Shown here piece after piece: positions 8,975-17,278 of a DNA stretch of 55,352 nt; position 1 is the stretch's first letter, and every line of letters begins with the position of its first letter. Origin of the DNA: Priestia flexa NBRC 15715 (GTDB taxonomy: Bacteria > Bacillota > Bacilli > Bacillales > Bacillaceae_H). The DNA lies in the NCBI RefSeq assembly GCF_001591565.1, contig NZ_BCVD01000006.1, positions 1 through 55,352 of the forward strand, given 5' to 3'. Both the position numbers and the translations under genes were made by a program. The notes beneath the pieces were generated by a model. The model had not been told where the DNA came from and ran no database searches. It saw nothing but the letters and a program-made list of their open reading frames with translations.

Positions 8975-9750
8975 GCGTGCTGCCCTCCATGGTCATGGTG
9001 ATGAGTTAACATATGAATGTCATGTCCATAAAACATGGATACATCATGCTCACAAAACGTTTCAAAGTCCTTTGATTCCCCGTGAAAATGTAAAAATTTA
9101 TTTAAACACGCAACGTGCGTTACTTTATCAGTGATCGTTCCAATATCATGCGTAACAAGTAACAGCGTAATTCCGTGTTCCTTATTTAGCTTTTCTAATA
9201 ATTGATAAAAATTTTGAACATTTTGAGCATCCACACCAACCGTTGGCTCATCTAATATAAGCAGCTCCGGATCACTCACAAGAGCACGTGCAATAAAAAT
9301 ACGCTGTTGCTGTCCACCGGATAACTCACCTATGTTTCGATTTATAAACTCACTCATACCAACTGCCGCTATTGCTTCTTTGACTTTTTTTCGATGTGCT
9401 GGTGTCATAAACTTAAACAAGCCAATCTTAGACGTTAGCCCTGTTGATACAACTTCAAATACAGTTGCGGGAAAACCACTGTTAAAACTATTTGCTTTTT
9501 GTGACACATAGCCAATTTTGCTTCGCTCTTTAAATTTTCTTTGTTCTGTCCCAAATAAGCGAATTAATCCTTTTGAAGGCTTCTGCAATCCTAGAATACA
9601 TTTAATAAGCGTTGATTTTCCAGAGCCATTTGGACCCACAAGCCCTAAAAAAGACCCTTTTGGAATTGAAAAGCTAATGTCTTCTAAAACATATCTCCCA
9701 TCGTATTGGAACGATAATTGTTCAACTTCAATAGCATTCGCTATACTCAT
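8971..9750 (-). CDS. znuC: Zinc ABC transporter ATP-binding protein ZnuC (ZurA)
   Basis: The 259-residue ATPase of the zinc importer. Walker A is GPNGSGKST (residues ~39-47), the ABC signature LSGGQQQR, Walker B LLILDEPTVG, and the switch His lies in LVTHD. The His-rich tail (HDIHMLTHHHDHGGQH) may bind zinc. I favour ATG 9750, five bases after GGTGA; ATG codons at 9756 and 9762 are also in frame. It is first in the operon, downstream of a good sigma-A promoter and a Zur-like operator. Confidence 0.93.
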   Translation of the reverse strand: MSIANAIEVEQLSFQYDGRYVLEDISFSIPKGSFLGLVGPNGSGKSTLIKCILGLQKPSKGLIRLFGTEQRKFKERSKIGYVSQKANSFNSGFPATVFEVVSTGLTSKIGLFKFMTPAHRKKVKEAIAAVGMSEFINRNIGELSGGQQQRIFIARALVSDPELLILDEPTVGVDAQNVQNFYQLLEKLNKEHGITLLLVTHDIGTITDKVTHVACLNKFLHFHGESKDFETFCEHDVSMFYGHDIHMLTHHHDHGGQHA

Positions 9751-9825
9751 ATCCATCACCATTCTTTTCTATATTTAAGCACGACGAACAGGGCACGGTT
9801 TATTGTCTTAGCCGTTACCCCATTC

Positions 9826-9846
9826 ATGTCAGAATCGTTACGATTT
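9826..9846. promoter_or_regulatory. Candidate Zur operator of znuC-znuB-zur
   Basis: The right half GTTACGATTT matches 9 of 10 bases of the Bacillus Zur half-site ATTACGATTT, and the left half ATGTCAGAAT matches 6 of 10, with one centre base. A 13-base palindrome AATCGT-T-ACGATT (9833-9845) is embedded in it. It lies just downstream of the -10 box of the operon promoter, where binding would block transcription. Confidence 0.55.
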
Positions 9847-9858
9847 AATCATTCTAGT

Positions 9859-9887
9859 AGTATACCTCAATCCTACTTTGTTGTAAA
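9859..9887 (-). promoter_or_regulatory. Sigma-A promoter of znuC-znuB-zur
   Basis: On the minus strand TTTACA (9882-9887), a 17-base spacer and TATACT (9859-9864). It is positioned about 110 bases before znuC and directly abuts the candidate Zur operator. Confidence 0.65.
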
Positions 9888-9911
9888 CTTTAACACATAA
9901 AGAAAATAGGC

Positions 9912-9938
9912 ACATGTTGCACTTTCCCTCATACAATA
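9912..9938 (+). promoter_or_regulatory. Candidate sigma-K-type promoter of yqfT
   Basis: AC (9912-9913), a 16-base spacer and CATACAATA (9930-9938), fitting the mother-cell sigma-K pattern AC-N16/17-CATAnnnTA; CATACAAT also fits a sigma-E -10 box. The start codon of yqfT lies 23 bases further on. Confidence 0.5.
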
Positions 9939-9960
9939 TATATAACGAGGAGGGATTGAC

Positions 9961-10212
9961 ATGAAAATTGTTCAACAAATCGTGAACAAAAAAATAAATA
10001 ACTTAACACCCAAAGAGTTGCTTAGCTATAGTAAGCAGTATAATGTATTCATTACACCTGAACAGGCTCATACTCTTGTAAACGTCATTAAGCAAAAACC
10101 TGTAAATATTTACAATGAATCTGAGCGGCGTTATTTAATTAAACAAATTGCTCAAGTAACAGATCGTGAAACGGCTAAAAAGGTTAATGAGCTGTTCCAA
10201 AAACTGATGTAA
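9961..10212 (+). CDS. yqfT: DUF2624 family protein YqfT
   Basis: An 83-residue soluble, basic protein of unknown function. It has the DUF2624 sequence pattern (KIVQQIVNKKINNLTPKELL ... GY-less helical tail ending VNELFQKLM), is predicted all-helical, and shows no membrane segment. Strong AGGAGGG before the ATG. It stands between the divergent zinc operon and convergent nfo, as in B. subtilis except that yqfU is missing. The spore-type promoter just upstream suggests expression in the mother cell during sporulation. Confidence 0.75.
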   Translation: MKIVQQIVNKKINNLTPKELLSYSKQYNVFITPEQAHTLVNVIKQKPVNIYNESERRYLIKQIAQVTDRETAKKVNELFQKLM

Positions 10213-10303
10213 CATAAACAAAGAGTCTAAGAAAAAACGAAATGATTTTTTCTCAAAGACCACGTATGCCTTTTCTAAAGTCTTTAGGCTGTAATAACCA
10301 GTT

Positions 10304-10425
10304 CGTTCCATTGCGCTGCAGACACTCGCTTTCCGCGGGGAGGAATCTGAGCCTCCTCGCTGCGCTGCGGGGTCTCAGCCTTTCCTCTGTTCCCGCAGGA
10401 GTCATATGTCTTACGCTCCATTCCA
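10304..10425. repeat. Intergenic structured repeat element, GC-rich long hairpin
   Basis: The 336-bp gap between convergent yqfT and nfo holds this block, markedly richer in G+C than its surroundings. It folds as nested stems: GCGGG (10335-10339) with CCCGC (10392-10396), GAGGAA (10340-10345) with TTCCTC (10382-10387), CTGAG (10347-10351) with CTCAG (10374-10378), and CCTCGC (10355-10360) with GCGGGG (10367-10372), closed by a six-base loop. From memory, very similar elements are scattered between genes in many Bacillaceae genomes. There is no transposase and only one copy in this window. The remaining ~200 bp of the gap shows no gene. Confidence 0.7.
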
Positions 10426-10548
10426 CTAGGCTTTTTAACTTATTTTCAAAACAAACAAAAAGATACCCAAACTATCAAAAGTCGTTAACTTCCACTAGTT
10501 CGGATATCTCGTTAGCTCAAATACTTATGTCCCAGCTTATTTTAGCTG

Positions 10549-11439
10549 TTAGCTCATCAGCTTATTTTGTAACTCGGGATCAAACGCTTTTGCTTTTAGC
10601 ATATCAATTTCAAGCTTATACGGTGCTTTTTTCGTCTTTTTGTCAATACCAACGTACGGCGTTTCTAAAATTTTAGGTACATCCACAAATGCTGGATGAT
10701 GGACAATGTAATTTAACGCGTCAAATCCAATATGGCCAAATCCAATATTTTCATGTCGGTCTTTTTTAGCCCCACAGCTATTTTTACTATCGTTAACGTG
10801 CAGTACTTTAATACGGTCGATACCTACTGTTTTGTCGAATTCGTTTAGCACACCGTCAAAATCATTCACAATATCATAGCCTGCATCGTGAACGTGACAT
10901 GTATCAAAGCAAACCGACAGCTTTTCGTTATGCGTCACTCCATCAATAATCATAGCGATTTCTTCAAAACTTCTTCCACATTCAGAACCTTTTCCAGCCA
11001 TTGTTTCTAAAGCAATTTGTACTTCTTGGTCTGGACGAAGCACTTCGTTTAACCCACTAATAATCTGCTTGATTCCTGTTTCTGCCCCCGCTCCTACATG
11101 AGCTCCTGGATGAAGCACAATTTGGCGAGCCCCAAGAGCATGCGTGCGCTGAATTTCTGAAGTTAAAAACTCTACTCCAAGCTCAAACGTGGCTGGATTT
11201 GTTGTATTCCCAATATTAATGATATATGGAGCATGCACAACGATATTATCAATACCGTTTTCTTTCATATGCTGTAGACCAGCTTCAATGTTTAGCTCTT
11301 CAATTTTTTTGCGTCTTGTATTTTGAGGAGCACCCGTATAAATCATAAACGTATTCGCTCCATATGAAACAGCTTCTTCACTAGCACCAAGTAACATCTT
11401 TTTCCCACTCATTGATACGTGTGAACCGATTTTTAACAT
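10549..11439 (-). CDS. nfo: Endonuclease IV (AP endonuclease) Nfo
   Basis: A 296-residue TIM-barrel, tri-zinc enzyme that cuts DNA 5' of abasic sites in base excision repair; in Bacillus it protects spore DNA during germination. Metal ligands lie in [39 protein letters not shown] and [20 protein letters not shown]. It starts 18 bp after the cshB stop and is probably co-transcribed with it. Confidence 0.96.
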   Translation of the reverse strand: MLKIGSHVSMSGKKMLLGASEEAVSYGANTFMIYTGAPQNTRRKKIEELNIEAGLQHMKENGIDNIVVHAPYIINIGNTTNPATFELGVEFLTSEIQRTHALGARQIVLHPGAHVGAGAETGIKQIISGLNEVLRPDQEVQIALETMAGKGSECGRSFEEIAMIIDGVTHNEKLSVCFDTCHVHDAGYDIVNDFDGVLNEFDKTVGIDRIKVLHVNDSKNSCGAKKDRHENIGFGHIGFDALNYIVHHPAFVDVPKILETPYVGIDKKTKKAPYKLEIDMLKAKAFDPELQNKLMS

Positions 11440-11457
11440 GTTGTTACCACCTCTGTT

Positions 11458-12777
11458 TTATCGATTATTCCGGCGCTCGCTTCTTTTTTTCTTCTGAACA
11501 AATTTTTGAATTTCTCGAGCACGTTTTTTCTTATAACCAGGTTTTACTTTCTTCGGCTTTTGAATTAAGCGACTTGCTTCTTTATCAACGTCATCCGTTT
11601 TCTTTTGACGTTTTTTACGACGGTTGCGGTCATCAATTGAAATCCACTCACCGTTTTTTAAGTCTTTGTTCACAAACTCAATTCCCATTTTCTCAAGTCG
11701 AATCACTGCATCTTCATCTTCTACATCATACATTGTAGCAGCAATTCCTGAATATCCAGCACGTGCTGTACGTCCTACGCGATGAATATAAAAATCCAGG
11801 TCTGAAGGAAGCTCAAAGTTAATTACGTGGCTAATTCCTTCAATATCAATACCGCGAGCTGCTAAATCTGTTGCAACAACGTATTGAAACTCTAAATTTG
11901 AGATTTGTTTCATCATTTTCTTACGATCACGCGGCGTTAAATCCCCGTGAATACGACCTACGCGAAGACCTTTTGCCATTAAATCATCCGCTACTTCATC
12001 AGCCATCTTCTTCGTGTTGGTAAACACAATAGCTAAATATGGGTTATACGACAAAAGCATATCATGTAAAAGTTTAAACTTGTTACGGTGACGAAGTGGT
12101 ACTAATACATGCTCTAGCTTAGCTGCTGCTACTTGGTTTGGTGATACGTGAGAATACTTAGGGTTATCCATATATTTTTTCAAGAATGGCTTTAATTTCT
12201 CTGGAATTGTAGCTGAGAATACAAGCATTTGAAGCTTTTCAGGCATGCTACTCGCTAAGCGATCTACATCTTCTAAAAAGCCCATATCAAGCATTAAATC
12301 TGCTTCATCCACAACGATTGCTGCAGTTGTATGAACAAATAACGCTTTTTCATTCACTAAGTCAAATAAACGTGAAGGTGTTCCAACGACAATTTGCGGC
12401 TGTTTTTTTAGCTTTTCAATCGTACGCTGCTTGTCTGTTCCACCAATAAAACATTTTGCCGTAATTTCTTTGCCTTCTTCACAGTACTTCGTAATCTTTA
12501 GTACTTCTTTATAAATTTGTGAAGCTAACTCACGTGTTGGTGCCGCAATAACAACCTGTACTTCTTGTTTTGCTGGATTTACTTTTTCTAAAAGAGGAAG
12601 TAAATATGCATGTGTTTTACCTGTTCCAGTTTGCGACTGACCAATAACGCTGTCTCCCTTTAAAACTGATGGAATTAAGCGTTCTTGAATTTCCGTTGGG
12701 TTATAAAACCCTAATTGCTTGATTGCTTCTATTAAAAATGGCTGTAGCTCAAAACGTTCAAAGTTAGTTTTTTCCAT
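11458..12777 (-). CDS. cshB: DEAD-box RNA helicase CshB
   Basis: A 439-residue ATP-dependent RNA helicase, associated in B. subtilis with cold adaptation and RNA turnover. The Q motif region (FERFELQPF) is followed by GQSQTGTGKT (motif I), PTRELASQ (Ia), VVDEADLML (II), SATIPE (III), and HRVGRTARAG (VI). The C-terminal ~60 residues are very basic (many Lys and Arg) and probably bind RNA. ATG 12777 is preceded by GGAG; upstream in-frame codons lack a site. It leads nfo. Confidence 0.95.
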   Translation of the reverse strand: MEKTNFERFELQPFLIEAIKQLGFYNPTEIQERLIPSVLKGDSVIGQSQTGTGKTHAYLLPLLEKVNPAKQEVQVVIAAPTRELASQIYKEVLKITKYCEEGKEITAKCFIGGTDKQRTIEKLKKQPQIVVGTPSRLFDLVNEKALFVHTTAAIVVDEADLMLDMGFLEDVDRLASSMPEKLQMLVFSATIPEKLKPFLKKYMDNPKYSHVSPNQVAAAKLEHVLVPLRHRNKFKLLHDMLLSYNPYLAIVFTNTKKMADEVADDLMAKGLRVGRIHGDLTPRDRKKMMKQISNLEFQYVVATDLAARGIDIEGISHVINFELPSDLDFYIHRVGRTARAGYSGIAATMYDVEDEDAVIRLEKMGIEFVNKDLKNGEWISIDDRNRRKKRQKKTDDVDKEASRLIQKPKKVKPGYKKKRAREIQKFVQKKKRSERRNNR

Positions 12778-12960
12778 ATTAAATCTCCTTTTTTTACTGT
12801 CACGTTCAATTTTAAACACAATATATGATTATAATCCATTTTGCTCTCGCTGACTACTGATCATTTCGATTCTAAAAACTTATATTGGGTTTTGCAAACA
12901 TTTTCGGTACAAATGCATAGGATAAAGAAGAAGTTTACTAACCTAAAGGAGGTGCGCTCT

Positions 12961-13611
12961 TTGATTCCAAGAAGACCATCCTTTCCCCCTCGTATGCAGA
13001 GTCCTTTTGGACCTACTAATACTCAACAAACATTCTTCCCGAATACACAGGGAATCAACCCTCAAGGAACGTCTCGTGGTCCAGGGAATTTACTAGCTCG
13101 TATATTTGGAAGAGGTCGTTCTGGTGCCAGAGGTCCTGAAGCCATTGGAGGTTCTGGAGCTGCTGGAGCTCAAAGGATGATTCCACCTACTTCTCTATTT
13201 AATACGGTTCAAAGTGCAGCTACACCAGCATCGTCTGCTTCATTATTAAGTAACTTGCAGAACTTAACGAACCCTGCTACGCTTAGCTCTATGATGACCA
13301 ATATTCAAAAGGTTATTAAAGTAGCTGAAACCATGGGGCCAATGGTACAACAATACGGACCACTCGTTAAAAACGCTCCATCTCTCCTAAAAATGTATCA
13401 GCTATTACGAACGGCGGATACAGATGAAGGAGAAGAGAATGACGCAAATAACGATAGCGAAGAAAAAGAAAATGAAGTAAGTAAGCAGGTTGATGGTTTA
13501 AAAGAGGACGAAAAAGAAAAAAAATCGGAAAGTGACGAGTTTGATTTTGATGATCAAGAAATTAAATCTGTTAAAAAGGTACGCCAATCAACACCAAAGC
13601 TTTACATTTAA
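12961..13611 (+). CDS. yqfQ: YqfQ/VrrA family protein
   Basis: A 216-residue protein of unknown function. The first ~75 residues are rich in Pro, Gly, Phe and Arg (low complexity), the centre (~95-155) resembles the conserved YqfQ core (TNPATLSSMMTNIQKVIKVAE), and the tail from ~160 is strongly acidic with a basic end. I start it at TTG 12961, six bases after a near-perfect AAAGGAGGTG; no ATG has a comparable site. It is divergent from cshB and ends at a terminator. Related proteins are spore-associated in some Bacillus; that role is inferred. Confidence 0.7.
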   Translation: MIPRRPSFPPRMQSPFGPTNTQQTFFPNTQGINPQGTSRGPGNLLARIFGRGRSGARGPEAIGGSGAAGAQRMIPPTSLFNTVQSAATPASSASLLSNLQNLTNPATLSSMMTNIQKVIKVAETMGPMVQQYGPLVKNAPSLLKMYQLLRTADTDEGEENDANNDSEEKENEVSKQVDGLKEDEKEKKSESDEFDFDDQEIKSVKKVRQSTPKLYI

Positions 13612-13616
13612 GATAA

Positions 13617-13646
13617 AAAAGGTAGAGAGGTTAACATCTACCTTTT
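13617..13646 (+). terminator. Terminator of yqfQ
   Basis: A 10-bp stem (13617-13626 with 13637-13646) around a 10-base loop, ending in a T tract directly after the yqfQ stop codon. Confidence 0.75.
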
Positions 13647-13795
13647 ATACATACTTGCATCGAAACTAAGGGCTAATTCCAGTTATTGAGATGAACCATT
13701 ACAGCACCAATATATTCTTTGTATTATTGTTCATGCTTTTATATAATAGAGAGGAGTTTACAAATACTCGTCACCTTATGATGAGGAGGATACTA

Positions 13796-14746
13796 ATGAA
13801 GGTTATAAAAATTGCTCCACGCGGCTATTGCTATGGAGTTGTTGATGCAATGGTTATTGCACGCAACGCAGCTTTGGATACATCACTTCCACGCCCAATT
13901 TATATATTAGGCATGATTGTGCATAACAAGCACGTAACAGACGCGTTTGAAGAAGATGGAATCATTACCCTAGACGGTGCAAACCGTTTAGAGATTTTAG
14001 ATAAAATTAATGAAGGTACGGTCATTTTTACAGCTCATGGTGTATCACCAGAAGTAAAAGAACGCGCAAAGGAAAAAGGACTTGTTACCATTGACGCAAC
14101 GTGTCCAGACGTAACAAAAACCCATGACCTTATTCTTGCAAAAGAAAAAGAAGGCTATGAGGTTGTCTATATCGGCAAAAAAGGCCATCCTGAGCCGGAA
14201 GGTGCAGTTGGAATTGCACCTCACATCGTTCATCTAATTGAAAAAGAAGAAGATGTGGAATCCCTTGCGATTACAAGAGATAAAATCATTGTGACTAATC
14301 AAACAACAATGAGCCAATGGGACGTAGCCGATGTGATTGAAAAAGTTCAGGAGAAGTACCCTCATGCTGAAGTTCATAAAGAAATTTGCCTAGCAACACA
14401 AGTACGTCAAGAAGCGGTAGCGGAACAAGCCGGAGAAGCCGACGTGACAATTGTTGTCGGTGATCCAAAAAGTAATAACTCTAACCGCCTAGCGCAGGTT
14501 TCTGAAGAGATTGCTGGAACAAAAGCTTATCGTATTAGCGATATTTCTGAGCTTGAAGTGGATTGGCTTAAAGATGCTACTTCTGTTGCTGTAACGGCTG
14601 GTGCATCAACTCCTACGCCAATTACAAAAGAAGTCATTAAGTATCTAGAGCAGTTTGACCCTGCTGATGAAACGACTTGGACGCGCGAAAAAGCTGTTCC
14701 TTTATCAAAAATCTTACCAAAAGTACGTACAAAAAAATCATCCTAA
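13796..14746 (+). CDS. ispH: 4-hydroxy-3-methylbut-2-enyl diphosphate reductase IspH
   Basis: Iron-sulfur enzyme that makes IPP and DMAPP from HMBPP, the last step of the methylerythritol phosphate pathway, acting after IspG. 316 residues; the three cluster cysteines lie in RGYCYGV, DATCPDV and KEICLAT, and substrate contacts in [11 protein letters not shown] and SNNSNRL are visible. ATG 13796 follows GAGGAGGA closely; upstream in-frame ATGs lack conservation. Alone between terminators, so monocistronic. Confidence 0.96.
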   Translation: MKVIKIAPRGYCYGVVDAMVIARNAALDTSLPRPIYILGMIVHNKHVTDAFEEDGIITLDGANRLEILDKINEGTVIFTAHGVSPEVKERAKEKGLVTIDATCPDVTKTHDLILAKEKEGYEVVYIGKKGHPEPEGAVGIAPHIVHLIEKEEDVESLAITRDKIIVTNQTTMSQWDVADVIEKVQEKYPHAEVHKEICLATQVRQEAVAEQAGEADVTIVVGDPKSNNSNRLAQVSEEIAGTKAYRISDISELEVDWLKDATSVAVTAGASTPTPITKEVIKYLEQFDPADETTWTREKAVPLSKILPKVRTKKSS

Positions 14747-14775
14747 AAAAAGATGCTCTGATGAGCATCTTTTTT
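14745..14775 (+). terminator. Bidirectional terminator between ispH and yqfO
   Basis: A perfect stem of about 13 bp with a TGAT loop, flanked by seven A and seven T, serving the two convergent genes. Confidence 0.9.
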
Positions 14776-15895
14776 ATAGAAACGTAAATGGATTTGTATC
14801 AACTTGAGAAGAAAAGATCGTGCACTCAAACTTTTTGTCTTTACATAGCTCTTGCATTTTCTTTTCAACCTCTTGACGCATTACCTTTTCCACATGATGA
14901 CCAGGATCGATAACGTTCAATCCCATCATCATCGCGTCATGAGCTACGTGAAAATATAAGTCTCCTGTAACGTAAACGTCCGCACCTTTAAACTTTGCAT
15001 TAGAGATGTATTTGTTACCATCTCCACCTAATACGGCTACCTTTTTCACCGTATCATGTAAGTCACCAACAACTCTTAGCCCTTCTACATCTAACGCTTC
15101 TTTTACATGATGAGCAAATTCTTTTAAAGTCATCTCACGAGGAAGCTTTCCAATCTTCCCAAGACCGTACTCTTTTCCTTTTTGCTTAAGCTTATAAATG
15201 TCATACGCTACTTCTTCATATGGGTGAGCACGCAGCACAGCTTGTACAACTTTTTTTTGAAGCTTTGCTGGAAAGATCGTTTCAATTTTCACTTCGTTCA
15301 CGCGTTCTGCAGTACCCTGTGAGCCGATATAAGGGTTTGCCTGCTCAGATGGAGTGAAGGTTCCAATCCCTTCTGTAAAGAAAGCACAGCCACTATATAG
15401 CCCTATCTCACCTGCACCGGCTTCTGAGATAGCTTGGTGAACGGCTTCATAGTGAGTTTTTGGCACATAGACTACAAGTTTATTTAGTTCTTCAGCACCC
15501 GTTGGAACAAGCACTTCGGTATTTTGCAAACCTAATGCATCAGCTAACAAATCGTTAACCCCACCTTCAGTAATATCTAAGTTCGTATGAGCAGCGTATA
15601 CCGCAATATCATGTTTAATGCACTTTTCAACAATACGGCCAGCGGGTTGGTCCGTTTGAATTTGTTGTAATGGTCGAAAGATAGGAGGATGATGAGCGAT
15701 AATGAGATCAACATGTTTTTCAATCGCTTCATCAACAACCGTTTCTAATACATCTAAGGTAATCATCACTTTATGAACCGGCTTGTTTAATGTCCCGATT
15801 TGCAAACCAATTTTATCCCCTTCCATAGCTAAGTGCTTCGGGGAAAAAGACTCAAACAGTTCAATAACTTGATAACCGTTTGGTACTTTATTCAT
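14774..15895 (-). CDS. yqfO: Nif3-like dinuclear metal center protein YqfO
   Basis: A 373-residue member of the NIF3/DUF34 family. The N- and C-terminal lobes carry the metal-ligand motifs (LIIAHHPPIF near residue 65; GDLYFHVAHDAMM and VIDPGHHVEK near the C-terminus), and a PII-like insertion of about 120 residues lies between. Biochemical function is unsettled; family members are proposed metal-dependent hydrolases. Its ATG overlaps the trmK stop by four bases, so the two are co-translated. Confidence 0.92.
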   Translation of the reverse strand: MNKVPNGYQVIELFESFSPKHLAMEGDKIGLQIGTLNKPVHKVMITLDVLETVVDEAIEKHVDLIIAHHPPIFRPLQQIQTDQPAGRIVEKCIKHDIAVYAAHTNLDITEGGVNDLLADALGLQNTEVLVPTGAEELNKLVVYVPKTHYEAVHQAISEAGAGEIGLYSGCAFFTEGIGTFTPSEQANPYIGSQGTAERVNEVKIETIFPAKLQKKVVQAVLRAHPYEEVAYDIYKLKQKGKEYGLGKIGKLPREMTLKEFAHHVKEALDVEGLRVVGDLHDTVKKVAVLGGDGNKYISNAKFKGADVYVTGDLYFHVAHDAMMMGLNVIDPGHHVEKVMRQEVEKKMQELCKDKKFECTIFSSQVDTNPFTFL

Positions 15896-16599
15896 GATAA
15901 AACCTCCTCAATGATTCGAATTTCATTTTCTAGCTTTTTCTTTTTTTCTTGCCCTTCTTTTGTTGTAGCTGATTTCTCCATTTGCTCGACGATCTTTTTT
16001 GTATGAGCTAGCTCATGATTCCATTTCTTTTTAAAAGCATCGTTTTTCTCTTTTGCTAAGATTGGACCTACTAAAATTCCCGCTTCAACTTTTTCATCAT
16101 AAGACTCTAACGGCTCTCCTTGTTCAGCAACAAGAATTTCATAGATTCGACCGTCATCTTCCATGATTTTTTCGTCAATTAAAGACCATTTATGTTCAAT
16201 TAACCACTGTCTGATATGATGAGCCCCAATATTAGGCTGAAGCACAAGTCTTGTAACGCCCTGTAGCTTTTCTTTCCCGTCTTCTAAAATGGTTTGAATT
16301 AAAGTTCCACCCATTCCTGCAATTGTAATGCAGTCTACTTCACCCGGTTTAATAACAGATAACCCATCGCCTTTTCTTACTTCAATAACGTCTGTTAAGT
16401 TTGTTTTTTCTACCTGCTTAACAGCTGATTGAAAAGGACCTTCTGTAATTTCACCTGCAATTGCTCCTTTTATATACCCTTGTAAATATGCATAGCAAGG
16501 TAGATAAGCATGATCTGATCCAATATCAGCAAGCATAGCTCCTTTTGGAATTGATTTTGCGACTTCTTCTAGTCGCTTGGATAATTTTAGCTCATTCAT
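15892..16599 (-). CDS. trmK: tRNA (adenine-22-N1)-methyltransferase TrmK
   Basis: A 235-residue SAM-dependent methyltransferase that makes m1A22 in tRNA. The SAM-binding motif is MLADIGSDHAYLPC near the N-terminus and the catalytic-region motif is CITIAGMGGTLI. The last ~55 residues form a charged coiled-coil extension. It is followed immediately by overlapping yqfO, the conserved pairing in Firmicutes. Confidence 0.93.
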   Translation of the reverse strand: MNELKLSKRLEEVAKSIPKGAMLADIGSDHAYLPCYAYLQGYIKGAIAGEITEGPFQSAVKQVEKTNLTDVIEVRKGDGLSVIKPGEVDCITIAGMGGTLIQTILEDGKEKLQGVTRLVLQPNIGAHHIRQWLIEHKWSLIDEKIMEDDGRIYEILVAEQGEPLESYDEKVEAGILVGPILAKEKNDAFKKKWNHELAHTKKIVEQMEKSATTKEGQEKKKKLENEIRIIEEVLS

Positions 16600-16702
16600 T
16601 GTCTTGTCACCTATTCTTTATGTAATTACTGTTCCTTATTTTATCACAAACACTGTTGCGAATCATACTGTGACTCCGCTTCTATTATTTCCTATATCCC
16701 AT

Positions 16703-16732
16703 AAAAAAAAGCCTCTTCGTTTGTAAGAGGCT
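16703..16732 (-). terminator. Terminator of cccA
   Basis: On the minus strand an 8-bp stem (16710-16717 region with 16725-16732), 7-base loop and eight T directly afterwards; it separates cccA from trmK. Confidence 0.9.
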
Positions 16733-16748
16733 ACCATAAAAATCCTAT

Positions 16749-17108
16749 TTATTTAATTTCTGAAACCCATTTCGCCATCTCAGGAGCTTTTTCAGCAGAT
16801 ATTAACCCTGGTGGCATTGATCCCTTTCCGTTCACTAGGATATCAGCAATTTCTTCTTCAGAAAGCTTGTCGCCCACTCCTTTTAAAGCTGGCCCTACGC
16901 CTCCTTGATACTGATCGCCGTGACATCCAATACAGTTTTGTTGATAGAGATCTTCAGGCTTTGCTGAGGCTTGATCTTCTTCGCCTCCACCTTCTTTTTC
17001 AGCGGCTATTTCTTCTGCGTTGTTGAGACCATTAAATGAGAAGGTTACCATTAATCCAATTCCAATAAGTGCAATAAGCAAAAATGGTATCAGTGGATTT
17101 CGATTCAT
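16749..17108 (-). CDS. cccA: Cytochrome c-550 CccA
   Basis: A 119-residue membrane-anchored c-type cytochrome of the respiratory chain. One N-terminal membrane span (residues ~7-26) is followed by an acidic linker and a haem domain with the attachment motif CIGCH (Cys59, Cys62, His63) and the probable axial Met98 in GSMPPG. It faces the outer side of the membrane. A cre-like site lies about 150 bases upstream. It keeps its B. subtilis position near sigA, but an acyl-CoA dehydrogenase gene is inserted between them. Confidence 0.93.
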   Translation of the reverse strand: MNRNPLIPFLLIALIGIGLMVTFSFNGLNNAEEIAAEKEGGGEEDQASAKPEDLYQQNCIGCHGDQYQGGVGPALKGVGDKLSEEEIADILVNGKGSMPPGLISAEKAPEMAKWVSEIK

Positions 17109-17248
17109 TAACTATACCCCCTTTATGTATTCCCATCCCGTGAAATAGCAAAAATAGTATAAGCATCTTTATTTTACTGTAAAACGAGGACAAGTGAAAG
17201 GGTTTTATTTACAGAATTATCTAACCTATCCATAAAATCTACTATTTT

Positions 17249-17262
17249 TCGAAGCGTTTACA
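17249..17262 (-). promoter_or_regulatory. cre-like site upstream of cccA
   Basis: The minus strand reads TGTAAACGCTTCGA, differing from the CcpA consensus TGNAANCGNTNNCA only at the penultimate base. It lies between the acyl-CoA dehydrogenase stop and cccA. Confidence 0.4.
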
Positions 17263-17278
17263 CTTTTCAAGTAGTTAA

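Noticed and set aside
10242-10676. Open plus-strand frame across the intergenic repeat into nfo
   Set aside because: It runs through a structured repeat and antisense to nfo; no ribosome-binding site and biased, low-quality protein.
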